Source: JABDJZ01 sp047619685 (lineage in GTDB: Bacteria; Bacteroidota; Rhodothermia; Rhodothermales; UBA10348). From it: DNA of 64,000 nucleotides. Made by a program: the position numbers and the translations under genes. Shown one piece after another: positions 43,494 to 53,205 of this stretch. Within the stretch, counting starts at the first letter, position 1; each line of letters opens with the position of its first letter. Under the pieces are notes generated by a model. The model made no database searches. It had not been told where the DNA came from and was given only the letters and a program-made list of their open reading frames with translations. The stretch is from positions 62,001-126,000 of the forward strand of contig JBLHLC010000001.1 in assembly GCA_047619685.1 (NCBI GenBank). The letters run 5' to 3'.

Positions 43494-46400
43494 ATGTACG
43501 CCGTGAACACACCTAGCGCCTCAAACCAGGTCCCAAGCGACAATTACCGCTTTGGACCGGCTCGCGCGCCCAAATCCACCAGGAGCTCCTCGCCCAGTTG
43601 GATCATCCCGGTTCTGTCCTTCCTCATCTCCGTCTTTATGACGCTGCTCCTGACCGCCGATGCGGTGTTCGCGCAGTACTCGCCTTATTCGGCGGACGTA
43701 CAGGTAGAGATCGAAGCCAATCATGACCGGCGTGAGCTAGGACAGGAAGTCACATTCACGGTGAAGGCCACCAACCTGGGGCCCAATGCGGCTCCCACGG
43801 TCTGGGTGTGGTTCGACACGTATGACACAGAGCAGTGCTTCGAGGTCACCGAGGTCGACGGAAACGCCATCGCCTACGGTTTCCACCTTCCCGTCAAGTG
43901 GGGAGCGTCTCTTGGGGCCCCAGTCCCCAATGGGAACGACTGGACCTTTGCGATGGAGACGTTCACGGTGAAAGGCAAGATCAAGTGTGATTCGCCCTTC
44001 TGGTTCACCGGAAACGGTCGGATCAGCGAGATCACGGGCGCCGTCGATCCTGACCTCTCTAATAACGGGCCTGCCGTTGCCGAAGTGCATGGTACGGAAG
44101 CTGACCTTGACCTGATGGTGTTTCAGACCCGGTCCAAGATCGGCATGCTGATGGACAATGATCGGTTGGATCTGGAGACCGGCACGATTGGCATCCTCGT
44201 CTCCGAATACGATTTCCGGTTCACAGGCGCTGGCGTCAATATCGATCCGCTCAACATGGCGGAGGTCGTGCTTCTCCCGGGAGTGCCGTTTGGAGACGTC
44301 ACGCTCGCAGACATTGCCGGTCAAAGTTTCGGGACCAGCAATATCAACGGCATCGACGAGGACGATACTGTTTTGATTCGGACGGCCACTGGTGCCGTCT
44401 TCAAGGTTGGAAACATCACAGAGGACGCAGGCAAGTTCAATTTCGAATACGAGGAGCTTCTCGAAGAAGAGCCCAAGGTCAAGGACCTGGTTCACTTCCG
44501 CGTCAAGCTGACCAACATTGGTCCGGATCGGAGCCGCGACATCAAGGTGCTCATCGAGGAGGATGACCCGCACGGATGTTTCGAGCTCGTAGACGCTACG
44601 TTCCCCTACACTTTCTCAGGCAACTTCCCTCAGCCGGTCAACCCATTCGGCGATATCGAGGGCACACTGACTCTGCTGGATCCATCGTGGTTGCCCCTTC
44701 CCGTACAGTGGAAGCTCTCGCTCGTGAAGCCCTCTGGGCCACACAACGAGATCCTTGACATGGAGTATGTGGACATCGTTGGCCGCGCAACGTGCGGCGA
44801 CTCATTCGGCATCAAGGCCAAGGTTATTGACGATGGCACCGCGCACGATCCTAGCCCCCAGGGCTACGTGAAGGCCACTGTTGAGGGTGTTGGCAACGCC
44901 GACCTTCAGATCACAAAGGAAGTCGTTTCGTTCGACTCGAACATCGACGGCGGCGTGGCAGAATTCGTGATCAAGGTCAAGAACCTGGGTCCCGAGCCGG
45001 CCACATGGGTGCAGATCAAGGATCTATACGATCCGAACATCATGACCTTCGACCGGGCCTACTGGAATCTGGACGACGAGCAGTTTGCGTTCACGCCCCC
45101 GACCTATGACGACCAGGTCGCAGGCGAGCACACCGCTATCTGGAAAATCGACAAGATTCTTCGCGGCCAGACGCGTGAGCTGAGGATCAAGTTCTTCTGT
45201 GACCTGAAGACGGACCTCAAGAACACGGCCATGCTGGCCAGCCTGGACCAGTTCGACACCAATCCTGACAACGACATGGATATGGCAGTCGTGGTCAAGC
45301 TGGACCTTGGTGATGCGCCTGCACCCTACAAGACCCTGATGGAGGACAACGGTGCGCGCCACCGTCTCATCCAGGACGCGCCGATGCTTGGCGCATTCGT
45401 GGACGTCGACAACGATGGCGCTCCATCGGATGACGGCCAGGGCGATGACACGTTGGACGGCACGCCCGATGACGAAGACTCCCTTCCGGACGACCTCGTC
45501 TTCATCGCCGGTACGGACCACGTCCTGAACTTCCCCTACGTCTCACCGAGCAGCGATGCCCTTCTCAACATCTGGGTGGACTTCAACGATGATGGCGACT
45601 GGGACGATTGGGGAGAGCACCCGATTCACAACCAGGTCCTGCCCCAGACGCTGCCGACTGGCCTATATGCATTGGCCACAATTCCAGTCCTACCGACGTC
45701 GGTAAACACCAAGCAGACCTTCATGCGTCTCCGCATCTGCTCCAACAACATGGAGTGCAATGCCTACATCGGCATGGCGGAAGACGGCGAGGTAGAAGAC
45801 TACACTGTCGAGATCTCATCACTGGACTTTGGAGACGCTGATTTTGCTGCCCAGACGGTGCTACCCGACGGTGCGATGCACCTGATCACAGGGTTGACCC
45901 TGGGCGAAATGATCGATTCGGATCCGGACGGCCAGCCTTCAGCCGACGCCGACGGTGACGATACTGACGGCGACTTCGACGGCAATGGCGATGACGAAGA
46001 CGGAATCACCTTCCTGATCCTCAACGGCCACGGAAAGGCCTCGTTTTACAAGGGCGCCTTGAACAGCCTGATCGCTAACGTCGGCGGAAATACCGGTGGC
46101 TACCTGAGCGTCTTCCTGGACTATAACCTTGATGACGGTCAGTTCGGGACCGGTGCGGAGATCGTCGTTAATGACCTCTGGGTCAATCCAGGAGACAATT
46201 TTGTGTCCTTCGAACTGCCCGCCACGGGTGAGGTCGACGAGAATGCCTTCGTTCGATTCCGCCTCTGCGCCAAGCCGGACGAGTGCAACATCCCGACCGG
46301 AAAGGCCAAGTCAGGCGGCGAGGTCGAAGACTATGTGGTCTGCCTTCTCGAGCCCGGCTCAGACCTGATCGTCAAGTCAGACGGGCAGCTTGGCTCCGTC

Positions 46401-49106
46401 ACGCTGGATGGCGAAGACCGGGTGGTCGTAGCCAACAAGGACAATGACATTCTCTTCCGCGACCACCTCGCGGACCTGGAGAGTGGCGACGGGAGCCTCG
46501 GATTTGACGGACGCTTGACCGTAATGGGTCTCAAGGCCGACGACTACCTCTATGTAGATCCGGATGCCATCCCGGCCGGGACGCTGATGGCAATGCTCGG
46601 GGACGGCTTTGATACCCTGGAGCTGGGCGAAAACAACGATCGCCGCGAGACGGTGAAACACCTGTTCGATGGTCCGAACGACGGCTCGATTGAGCTGACG
46701 GATGCAGCCGGCGCCAAGCGCGTGCTGTTCTACTCCGGTTTGGATCCGATCATCGACAACGTCAAACCCGCACACCGCATATTCGCCTTCAATGGCGGAG
46801 CAGAAGACATTGTCGTCAGGGACAATGAGTTCTGGGGCGACGGCTACTCGTTCATCGACTCCGATCACGCCGAAGAGGTCATGTTCTACGGCCCAACCAA
46901 GACTATCCAGGTGATGGCAGGAACGGGCGAAGACACCATTGACTTCCAGGGTCTGGACGCGTTGATGGGCAAGAACGACGCCGGCAACATGTTCAAGAAC
47001 TTCAGCACCGTCACCATCTCCGGCAACGACGATGCCGACTACTTCTTGATCACACCAATCAACAAGGACCTCTTCACGGTCAACGTGCAGGGCGACCATC
47101 CACTCATGTGTTATGGGGACGTGCTGGACATCCGCGAGGATTGGAAGGGCACGATCGCCAGCCTCGGTGAGATGAATGGCGGCATGGGGACGGTGACGTT
47201 CAGCCCGTATTCGTCCTTCGGCCCGATCGATTACACAGGTATCGAAGCGCTGGCGGACTACAAGGCTGACCTGGCCATCGCGACAATCGTCGATCCGGAG
47301 TGGAAGATGTTCTACCCGGGCGATGCCGTCGAGGTAACAGTGAAGGTCACCAACCTTGGCCACGACAAGGCGCAGTGTGTCTCGGTACCAGATATCCTCG
47401 ACGAGGCGCTCTCAGTGTATGCCGGTGCAATGCCTTCAGTGGGCATGCTGGCCACTACCGCGCCACGCTGGTTCGACGGCAAGACGGGTGAGAACGACCC
47501 AACGCGCGACGACTGGGTGATTCGCCAGCTTCTGCCAGGTGACATGGCTTCCTTCACAGCCAAGGCTGTAGTGAACTCGCAACTCGTCCGCAACCTGGAC
47601 GTGCAGCAGGTCACCGCCTTCACGACAGACCACGAATTGTGGAACAACGCGGCGGAGTTGGGCCAGATTAAGCCAACCTTTGCCTTCCCGGCCAAGGCGG
47701 TCGCGCAGGCTGCTCAGTTCTACAAGACCAATCTGGGCAAGGTCGGACCGAATATGCACCTGGGCAGCGATGTGCAGCTTGAGCGCATGATCGTGGGGCT
47801 CTATCAGGGCACACCGGGCATCGACGCCTCCGTGCTCTGCCGCATCCCGGACACGACCAACCCAATGACCGATGAGCTCTACTACGAGGGCTACGACATA
47901 ATCGGACTGGGCAACCGCTGGCGTCCCTGTGACGACGGCCTGCCTTATCCCCTGGTTGTGACGGATCTCCATCTGGACAACCGTGGCACGCCCGATGACA
48001 ACACCGATGACCGAGTCTGGCTTTCAAGCTGGGGATGGGCGGGTCTCTACTACAGCGACAACGGCGGCCTGACCTGGGAGAAGGCCAGCCCGGACCTTGG
48101 TACCGGTGTCCAGCCTTGGTCAGCTGTCTACGCAATCACGCAGGACGTGAACGGATTCATCTACATCTCGGCCAACAACGGCCTGGTATTCCGCTCACTG
48201 GACTATGGTGACACCTGGCAGCAGGTGAGTTCACTTCCGGGTGTCTCGGCAGACACGCCGTGGTCGCTCGTTGCCCACCCCATGGAGCCGGGAGTGATTT
48301 ACGCAGGAACGTTTGGCTACGGAGTCTTCGTCTCTGCCGACTACGGCTTTACCTGGAACGTTCTCAGCGGTCCGGGCAACAGCGGGCTGCTGGCGAACAA
48401 GGCCGGGCACATTTTCGACCTCGAGTTTGATCCTGACATGAGCACCCTGTGGGCGGGAACGGGCAAGGGCATTTACCGCCTGAGCGATGCGTCGCCGACA
48501 ACCACAGAGACCTGGCAGTTCGTCAACTCCAACATTCCGAACCCGCACAGTTCGTGGGCTGGGCGTCCGGAGATTCGTGATCTGTCCTTTGACATGATGG
48601 GCAACCTTTACGCTGCCTCATGGGGCCAGGGCGTGTTCGTCAACACGAATCCGACCGAAGCATGGCCCGCTCCATTTGAGCAGTACCAGCTCAAAGAGCA
48701 GCAGGTCAGCTTCCTGGCGGTATCCAGTACGGGTCAGGTGTTTGCCAACTCGGCGACCGAAGGTATGGTGTCCTTCAACATGGCCTCGTCCAGCACGTCC
48801 ACGGCGACGGAAGACGAGATTCTTGGCGAAGACGTTCTGCCGGTCGGCTTTGAACTCGGTCAGAACTATCCGAATCCATTCAACCCGGTGACGACGATTG
48901 GCTTCTCTCTGAGCGAAGCCGGAAGCGCACGGTTGTCGGTGTTCGATGTCCTGGGCCGCGAGGTGAGCGTTCTGGTCGACGGTCACATCAACGCCGGTCA
49001 GCATGAAGTGCGCTTCGACGCAGCGGGGCTGCCCACGGGAACGTACATCTACCGTCTGGCGACGGCGACGTACGCGACCTCAAGGACCCTGGTCCTGATG
49101 AAATAA
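43494..49106 (+). CDS. Giant T9SS cargo with DUF11 and tandem GEVED domains
   Basis: 1870 residues from the ATG at 43494. The signal sequence has an unusually long polar n-region (about 35 residues) before the hydrophobic core (WIIPVLSFLISVFMTLLLTA, cut near VFAQ at 61). DUF11-like domains lie at about 62-210, 315-460 and 460-600 (VTFTVKATNLGPNA, VHFRVKLTNIGPDRS, FVIKVKNLGPEPA). Two GEVED domains are at about 603-950. About 950-1255 is a repetitive beta region. About 1258-1390 is a further DUF11. About 1400-1775 is the propeller (YYSDNGGLTWEKA, ISANNGLVFRSLDYGDTW). About 1780-1870 is the sorting domain (LGQNYPNPFNPVTT ... SRTLVLMK). It is richer in Lys and Met than its neighbours. Surface adhesion or binding is inferred. 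Confidence 0.91.
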   Translation: MYAVNTPSASNQVPSDNYRFGPARAPKSTRSSSPSWIIPVLSFLISVFMTLLLTADAVFAQYSPYSADVQVEIEANHDRRELGQEVTFTVKATNLGPNAAPTVWVWFDTYDTEQCFEVTEVDGNAIAYGFHLPVKWGASLGAPVPNGNDWTFAMETFTVKGKIKCDSPFWFTGNGRISEITGAVDPDLSNNGPAVAEVHGTEADLDLMVFQTRSKIGMLMDNDRLDLETGTIGILVSEYDFRFTGAGVNIDPLNMAEVVLLPGVPFGDVTLADIAGQSFGTSNINGIDEDDTVLIRTATGAVFKVGNITEDAGKFNFEYEELLEEEPKVKDLVHFRVKLTNIGPDRSRDIKVLIEEDDPHGCFELVDATFPYTFSGNFPQPVNPFGDIEGTLTLLDPSWLPLPVQWKLSLVKPSGPHNEILDMEYVDIVGRATCGDSFGIKAKVIDDGTAHDPSPQGYVKATVEGVGNADLQITKEVVSFDSNIDGGVAEFVIKVKNLGPEPATWVQIKDLYDPNIMTFDRAYWNLDDEQFAFTPPTYDDQVAGEHTAIWKIDKILRGQTRELRIKFFCDLKTDLKNTAMLASLDQFDTNPDNDMDMAVVVKLDLGDAPAPYKTLMEDNGARHRLIQDAPMLGAFVDVDNDGAPSDDGQGDDTLDGTPDDEDSLPDDLVFIAGTDHVLNFPYVSPSSDALLNIWVDFNDDGDWDDWGEHPIHNQVLPQTLPTGLYALATIPVLPTSVNTKQTFMRLRICSNNMECNAYIGMAEDGEVEDYTVEISSLDFGDADFAAQTVLPDGAMHLITGLTLGEMIDSDPDGQPSADADGDDTDGDFDGNGDDEDGITFLILNGHGKASFYKGALNSLIANVGGNTGGYLSVFLDYNLDDGQFGTGAEIVVNDLWVNPGDNFVSFELPATGEVDENAFVRFRLCAKPDECNIPTGKAKSGGEVEDYVVCLLEPGSDLIVKSDGQLGSVTLDGEDRVVVANKDNDILFRDHLADLESGDGSLGFDGRLTVMGLKADDYLYVDPDAIPAGTLMAMLGDGFDTLELGENNDRRETVKHLFDGPNDGSIELTDAAGAKRVLFYSGLDPIIDNVKPAHRIFAFNGGAEDIVVRDNEFWGDGYSFIDSDHAEEVMFYGPTKTIQVMAGTGEDTIDFQGLDALMGKNDAGNMFKNFSTVTISGNDDADYFLITPINKDLFTVNVQGDHPLMCYGDVLDIREDWKGTIASLGEMNGGMGTVTFSPYSSFGPIDYTGIEALADYKADLAIATIVDPEWKMFYPGDAVEVTVKVTNLGHDKAQCVSVPDILDEALSVYAGAMPSVGMLATTAPRWFDGKTGENDPTRDDWVIRQLLPGDMASFTAKAVVNSQLVRNLDVQQVTAFTTDHELWNNAAELGQIKPTFAFPAKAVAQAAQFYKTNLGKVGPNMHLGSDVQLERMIVGLYQGTPGIDASVLCRIPDTTNPMTDELYYEGYDIIGLGNRWRPCDDGLPYPLVVTDLHLDNRGTPDDNTDDRVWLSSWGWAGLYYSDNGGLTWEKASPDLGTGVQPWSAVYAITQDVNGFIYISANNGLVFRSLDYGDTWQQVSSLPGVSADTPWSLVAHPMEPGVIYAGTFGYGVFVSADYGFTWNVLSGPGNSGLLANKAGHIFDLEFDPDMSTLWAGTGKGIYRLSDASPTTTETWQFVNSNIPNPHSSWAGRPEIRDLSFDMMGNLYAASWGQGVFVNTNPTEAWPAPFEQYQLKEQQVSFLAVSSTGQVFANSATEGMVSFNMASSSTSTATEDEILGEDVLPVGFELGQNYPNPFNPVTTIGFSLSEAGSARLSVFDVLGREVSVLVDGHINAGQHEVRFDAAGLPTGTYIYRLATATYATSRTLVLMK

Positions 49107-49130
49107 GCGCCCTCCAGCGCTTGAGAGAGG

Positions 49131-49165
49131 GGCCTCGGCATGATTGAGCCCATGTCGGGGCCTTC
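49131..49165 (+). terminator. Rho-independent terminator
   Basis: GGCCTCGGCATG pairs with CATGTCGGGGCC (two wobbles), followed by a pyrimidine-rich run. It ends the 43494 gene. A GTG-started extension of the next frame would begin inside it, which favours the ATG at 49201. Confidence 0.75.
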
Positions 49166-49200
49166 TCGTTTCTTTCCCATTCGGTCAGCCTGATTTCAGT

Positions 49201-51873
49201 ATGTATGCGAACCTGACGGTCCCCGGGGCGGGGGCCCCGCCCGATGGACTCCTTGGCCTGTGGAAGGCAGGGGCTGCGCTTTTTGTTGGCTTTGCCATTT
49301 GGGCGGCCATGTTTGGGCCAGCGAAGCCCATCGTCACGCCTTTTGCCGCCGGACTTGGGGCAGCAGCAACTCTCGAACACGCGCGCTTTGACGAGTCTCG
49401 GCGCCATGTACCCATCACGCCTCCCGGCGCGCCGCCCTTGGCTTCCGAGGCTACCCATGCGGTCCGGGTAGATTCTCCAGGCGATGTTTTTTGGCAGTCG
49501 GGCTTCGCTTTTCCGTACCGGGGCGTGTCCGGGGCGGTCCATGCCATGGCCAGGGACGGCCGCGGCGGCATCTACGTGGCCGGCTCGTTTGAATTCGCTG
49601 GTGATGCCCGCGTCCACAACATTGCGCTCTGGAGCCCATCCAAGGGCACCTGGAGCGCTTTGGGTGGCGGAATCAACTCCGCAGCGTCCTCGCTGGCCCT
49701 GGACAAGGAAGGCACTCTGTACGTTGGGGGATCGTTCACCCAGGCGGGAAACGTGACCGCGGTCGGCGTCGCAGCATGGAATCCTGATCAGGAGGTCTGG
49801 TCGGCCCTCGGAATCGGCACAAACCAGCGTGTGGCCGCCCTCGCAATCAACGAGGCGGGCTCGCTCATAGCCGCTGGATCATTCTCGCGGGCGGGTGGCA
49901 TTGAGGCCTCCCGGGTGGCCATGTTTAACGCCGCGACGAGGACCTGGACCGCTCTGGAGGAAGGGCTTCCGGGGCCGGTACACGCACTCCTTGCCACGTC
50001 CGATGGCGTGTATGCCGCCGGCAATTTCGCGGAAATAGGCCATATCGCGCGATTTCGAGACGGTGCGCCCGGGTGGGAAGCCCTCGGCGCCGGCCTGCCG
50101 GGCCCCGGTTACTCTCTGGAGGCCCTCGGCGATGGCCAGGTTGCCGTAGGCGGCCTTTTCTCTCTGCCCGGACCAAACCCGGCGGAACGCGTGCTGGTCT
50201 GGGATGACGCGGCCAGCGCGTGGGACCAACTGCCCGGCCGTCTCAACGGGACCATCAGTTCTATTCGCCGCCTGTATTCCGGCAGGTTGGCTGTGGCCGG
50301 GTCCTTTACCCAAATTGACGGACAACCCTCAGCCGGAGTCGCCCTCATGGATCCCCAATCCGGGCTTTGGCAGCCCATCGGAAACATGAACAGCAGGGTA
50401 CAGGCGCTTGTTGAAGACGAACGCGGTCAGCTCCTGGTAGGGGGCACTTTTTCGCAGTCCGGCGATATTCCAGCCGATGCGATGGCCGCCTGGGATCTGG
50501 GTACTGGCGCTTGGTCGAGCCTCACCGTCACGTCGGCCGGCAGCGGCCTGGACGGAGCTGTGTTCGACGTGGAGGCTGGTAGCGACGGGACCATCATCGC
50601 CGCAGGAGTCTTTACAAGGGCTGGCAGAGGTACTTCCAGTATGGAGGGTATTCAAGCCCTGGGAAGCATCGGGACCTGGGATCCTCTGGCCCAAAAGTGG
50701 ATCCCTTTGGGCGAAGGCCTGAACAACCTTGTAAAGACTGTCGCCGTAGATGCCGTCGGCGGGATTTACGCCGGGGGCTATTTCACTGCCTCGGGAACGG
50801 AGCAGCTCGGGTTTATAGGCTATTGGACTTCGGCAGGATGGAACCCCCTTGGGACCGGGCTGAACGGGGCAGTCGAGGACATGGTGGTCGGACCGGATGG
50901 GTCGCTGTATGTGGCAGGTTATTTCTCGTTGGCAGGTGGAGTCTCCGTTGGGAGCGTGGCTGTGTGGGATCCGCGGTCATCCACATGGAGCGCGCTAGGT
51001 ACAGGGATGAACGCCGGTGTCGAGGCCATTGCGGTATCGCCCGACGGAGTCGTTTATGCGGGTGGTCCTTTCACGCTGGCCGACGAACGGGCCGCGTCTG
51101 GCATTGCCCGGTGGGATCCGGCGATTGGACACTGGGAGCCCCTCGGACTGGGCAAGAATAGCATTGTCCGCTCCATCGCCATTGCACCGGATGGAGGTGT
51201 ATTTGCTGGAGGCTTGTTCACATTTGCAGGGACCGTCGTGGCGGATTACGTCGCCCGATGGGACCCCAAGGCCAGCGCTTGGTCTGCGGTCGGATCTGGC
51301 CTCAATAGCGCAGTGCGGGTCTTGAAGGTCGGTCCGGATGGATCCCTTTATGCCGGAGGCGTCTTCACGCAGGCCGGGGATGTGGAGACGTCCTTCGTGG
51401 CGAGGTGGGATGCGTCCACCGATGTGTGGTCAGCCCTGGGCAGTGGTACCAATGGCTCCGTCCGCGGTATTGCGCTTGACGCTGATGGCCGGGTCTACCT
51501 CGGGGGCTTCTTTACCAGCGCGGGAGGGGAGACCGCTGCCCACTTTGCGGTCTGGAGCGGTGACGTTTCCGCTGCCACCGTTTCGGTAGCCGGGTCCCCC
51601 GAGCTTCCGGCAGGGGTCGATCTGGAACAGAACTACCCAAACCCCTTCAACCCCGCCACGACCATCGCATTCTCGCTCGCCGAGGCTGGCCATGTGCGTC
51701 TGGCCGTCTATGATCTCCTTGGCCGCGAGGTTCAGGTACTGGTTGACGCGTTTCAGGAGAGCGGGCGTCACCAGATCAGGTTTGACGCTCCCGGCCTGGC
51801 CACCGGCTCGTACATCTACCGGTTGGATACACCCGAGGCTTCGGTTGCCCGGACGCTGACGCTGGTACGATAA
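49201..51873 (+). CDS. T9SS cargo with kelch-like GG-F repeat propeller
   Basis: 890 residues. Instead of a classic cleaved signal, the N terminus has a 20-residue polar start, a hydrophobic stretch (LWKAGAALFVGFAIWAAMFG, about 20-40) and a long linker. Residues about 115-780 contain a dozen or more repeats of about 45-50 residues. Each has DGxLYxGGxFTxAG and VARWDPxxxxWSALGxG strips, forming one or two beta-propellers of a type different from the shared one in the other cargos. The tail is a standard type A sorting domain (LEQNYPNPFNPATTIAFSLA ... VARTLTLVR). It is the last long gene of the array. Recruitment of a different propeller to the same export tail suggests modular exchange; the ligand is unknown. 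Confidence 0.88.
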   Translation: MYANLTVPGAGAPPDGLLGLWKAGAALFVGFAIWAAMFGPAKPIVTPFAAGLGAAATLEHARFDESRRHVPITPPGAPPLASEATHAVRVDSPGDVFWQSGFAFPYRGVSGAVHAMARDGRGGIYVAGSFEFAGDARVHNIALWSPSKGTWSALGGGINSAASSLALDKEGTLYVGGSFTQAGNVTAVGVAAWNPDQEVWSALGIGTNQRVAALAINEAGSLIAAGSFSRAGGIEASRVAMFNAATRTWTALEEGLPGPVHALLATSDGVYAAGNFAEIGHIARFRDGAPGWEALGAGLPGPGYSLEALGDGQVAVGGLFSLPGPNPAERVLVWDDAASAWDQLPGRLNGTISSIRRLYSGRLAVAGSFTQIDGQPSAGVALMDPQSGLWQPIGNMNSRVQALVEDERGQLLVGGTFSQSGDIPADAMAAWDLGTGAWSSLTVTSAGSGLDGAVFDVEAGSDGTIIAAGVFTRAGRGTSSMEGIQALGSIGTWDPLAQKWIPLGEGLNNLVKTVAVDAVGGIYAGGYFTASGTEQLGFIGYWTSAGWNPLGTGLNGAVEDMVVGPDGSLYVAGYFSLAGGVSVGSVAVWDPRSSTWSALGTGMNAGVEAIAVSPDGVVYAGGPFTLADERAASGIARWDPAIGHWEPLGLGKNSIVRSIAIAPDGGVFAGGLFTFAGTVVADYVARWDPKASAWSAVGSGLNSAVRVLKVGPDGSLYAGGVFTQAGDVETSFVARWDASTDVWSALGSGTNGSVRGIALDADGRVYLGGFFTSAGGETAAHFAVWSGDVSAATVSVAGSPELPAGVDLEQNYPNPFNPATTIAFSLAEAGHVRLAVYDLLGREVQVLVDAFQESGRHQIRFDAPGLATGSYIYRLDTPEASVARTLTLVR

Positions 51874-51931
51874 GAGGCCCGCCCCGCGGTTGTGCGGCGC
51901 TTTGGGTTGGTGCTACCGATGTATGGAAAAG

Positions 51932-51963
51932 GCCGGGATTGTGGGGTTGGGGAAGGTCCCGGC
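51932..51963 (+). terminator. Possible hairpin after the 49201 gene
   Basis: GCCGGGA/TCCCGGC, 7-bp stem with an 18-base loop and no T-tract. It is the only hairpin seen in the first part of the 51874-52374 gap. Confidence 0.25.
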
Positions 51964-52094
51964 TGGACGCATGTTTGCGCCCGGGTCGGTGGATTGGGTG
52001 AGGTGGCCCGCGGGAGGGGGGGGGCGAGCAAGAAATGCTACTGGATGGGTAGCTGTGGCAGAATAGCCGCAAAACGGCCAGAAGGGACGGTTTG

Positions 52095-52134
52095 TCTGGA
52101 TTGTGTCCGGATTGTTTCCGGAACGCTGTCCGGA
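52095..52134 (+). promoter_or_regulatory. Helically phased TCCGGA repeats
   Basis: TCTGGA at 52095 and TCCGGA at 52106, 52117 and 52129 are spaced 11, 11 and 12 bases, about one helical turn. Two of them extend to TGTCCG (52104 and 52127), the reverse complement of the CGGACA core found upstream of other cargo genes. Likely a regulator-binding array for the damaged gene downstream. Confidence 0.4.
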
Positions 52135-52374
52135 TAATTACAGCGACTGGCGCAAATCTGGTAATAATGTCCGTTCTGTATTGGCGGAGGATCCCGTGCG
52201 GCAGGCAACTGTGGCCGGATGCTCTGCTGATGTAGACCTCCCTCTCGGGAGTATCCGCCTATTCCGCCTCCGCGCCCGCGAAACGACTCAGGAACGACTC
52301 AGGAACGAGTGTCGAACCAGAACGGCCCACTGGCCGACCGACACCATTTGTTACCCCACCTTCCTGAGGTTGTC

Positions 52375-52948
52375 ATGTCTCTGACTGATACGAAATTTTT
52401 CCGCGCGGCGTCTGCGCAATTACTGGCTCTAGTTGGGACCCTGCTTATGGCGGGCTCCGTCCAGGCGCAGAATCTGACGGACATTCAATTTGTCGCAGCC
52501 AGTAGTGCTGGCGCCGAATCCGTGACCCCCGCCACTTTGTCCATTTCTTGGACAGGCACGATGACCGGGGATGCGCTGACGCTGGCCATAACCACGGCGG
52601 GCACGGGAGGCGATCCGGCAACGATTGTCGATGACTTTACAGCAGTGACCTCTCTGGTCATTCCTGGAAGCAGCGTTTCTCCATATGACCTCGACATTGT
52701 AATTAGCGAGGATCTGCTTGACGAGAACGGGGAGGCCATCCTTGCCACAATAACGGGAATCACGTCCTATATCGGGGGAACGTCGGCGCTCGGCGGTCAG
52801 CGGTCTGGCGGTCAGCGTGCCATTCACAGTCGCGGGCGACGCAACAAATCCAGCGGACTATGCGATTTCATCGAGTCCCCTCAGCATCCCGGCGGGTAGC
52901 CCGTCGGCCGACATGACGGTCACTGCTGCCGTGGACGCCACTCGGTGA
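52375..52948 (+). pseudogene. Truncated Calx-beta cargo gene
   Basis: The ATG at 52375 starts a good signal peptide (ending SVQAQ, residue 32), then a Calx-beta-like repeat (PYDLDIVISEDLLDENGEAI). Around 52780-52810, in a stretch of repeated CGGTCAGCG-like bases, the homologous reading moves to another frame (LAVSVPFTVAGDATNPADYA, then a SIPAGSPSADMTV strip) and ends at the TGA 52948. The unshifted frame stops at 52899. The rest of a cargo protein, including propeller and sorting domain, is absent. It resembles the start of the 32012 protein and is probably a decayed paralogue. The next 257 bases hold nothing I recognise. Confidence 0.65.
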
Positions 52949-53205
52949 AGGCGCCACGCGTTGCCGGGCGCCACTTCCCGCGTGGGCAAAGCCGGACCAG
53001 CGATCTTGAATCCGTGTTGGTCAGTGGGCATCGGAATTGTCGCCGTAGCCGCGCTGTCTGCAGGTCACCCGTCAACGTGCACCCAGTAGTCGGCCTGCCG
53101 CGCACTCCTTCGAATCCGGAGCTCGGTCCACTCACCATTGGGGCGATGGCGATGAGGCCCGCGCCGGCGAACCCCGACCTGCGGCCGCGAAGGTGCTTCA
53201 CGACA

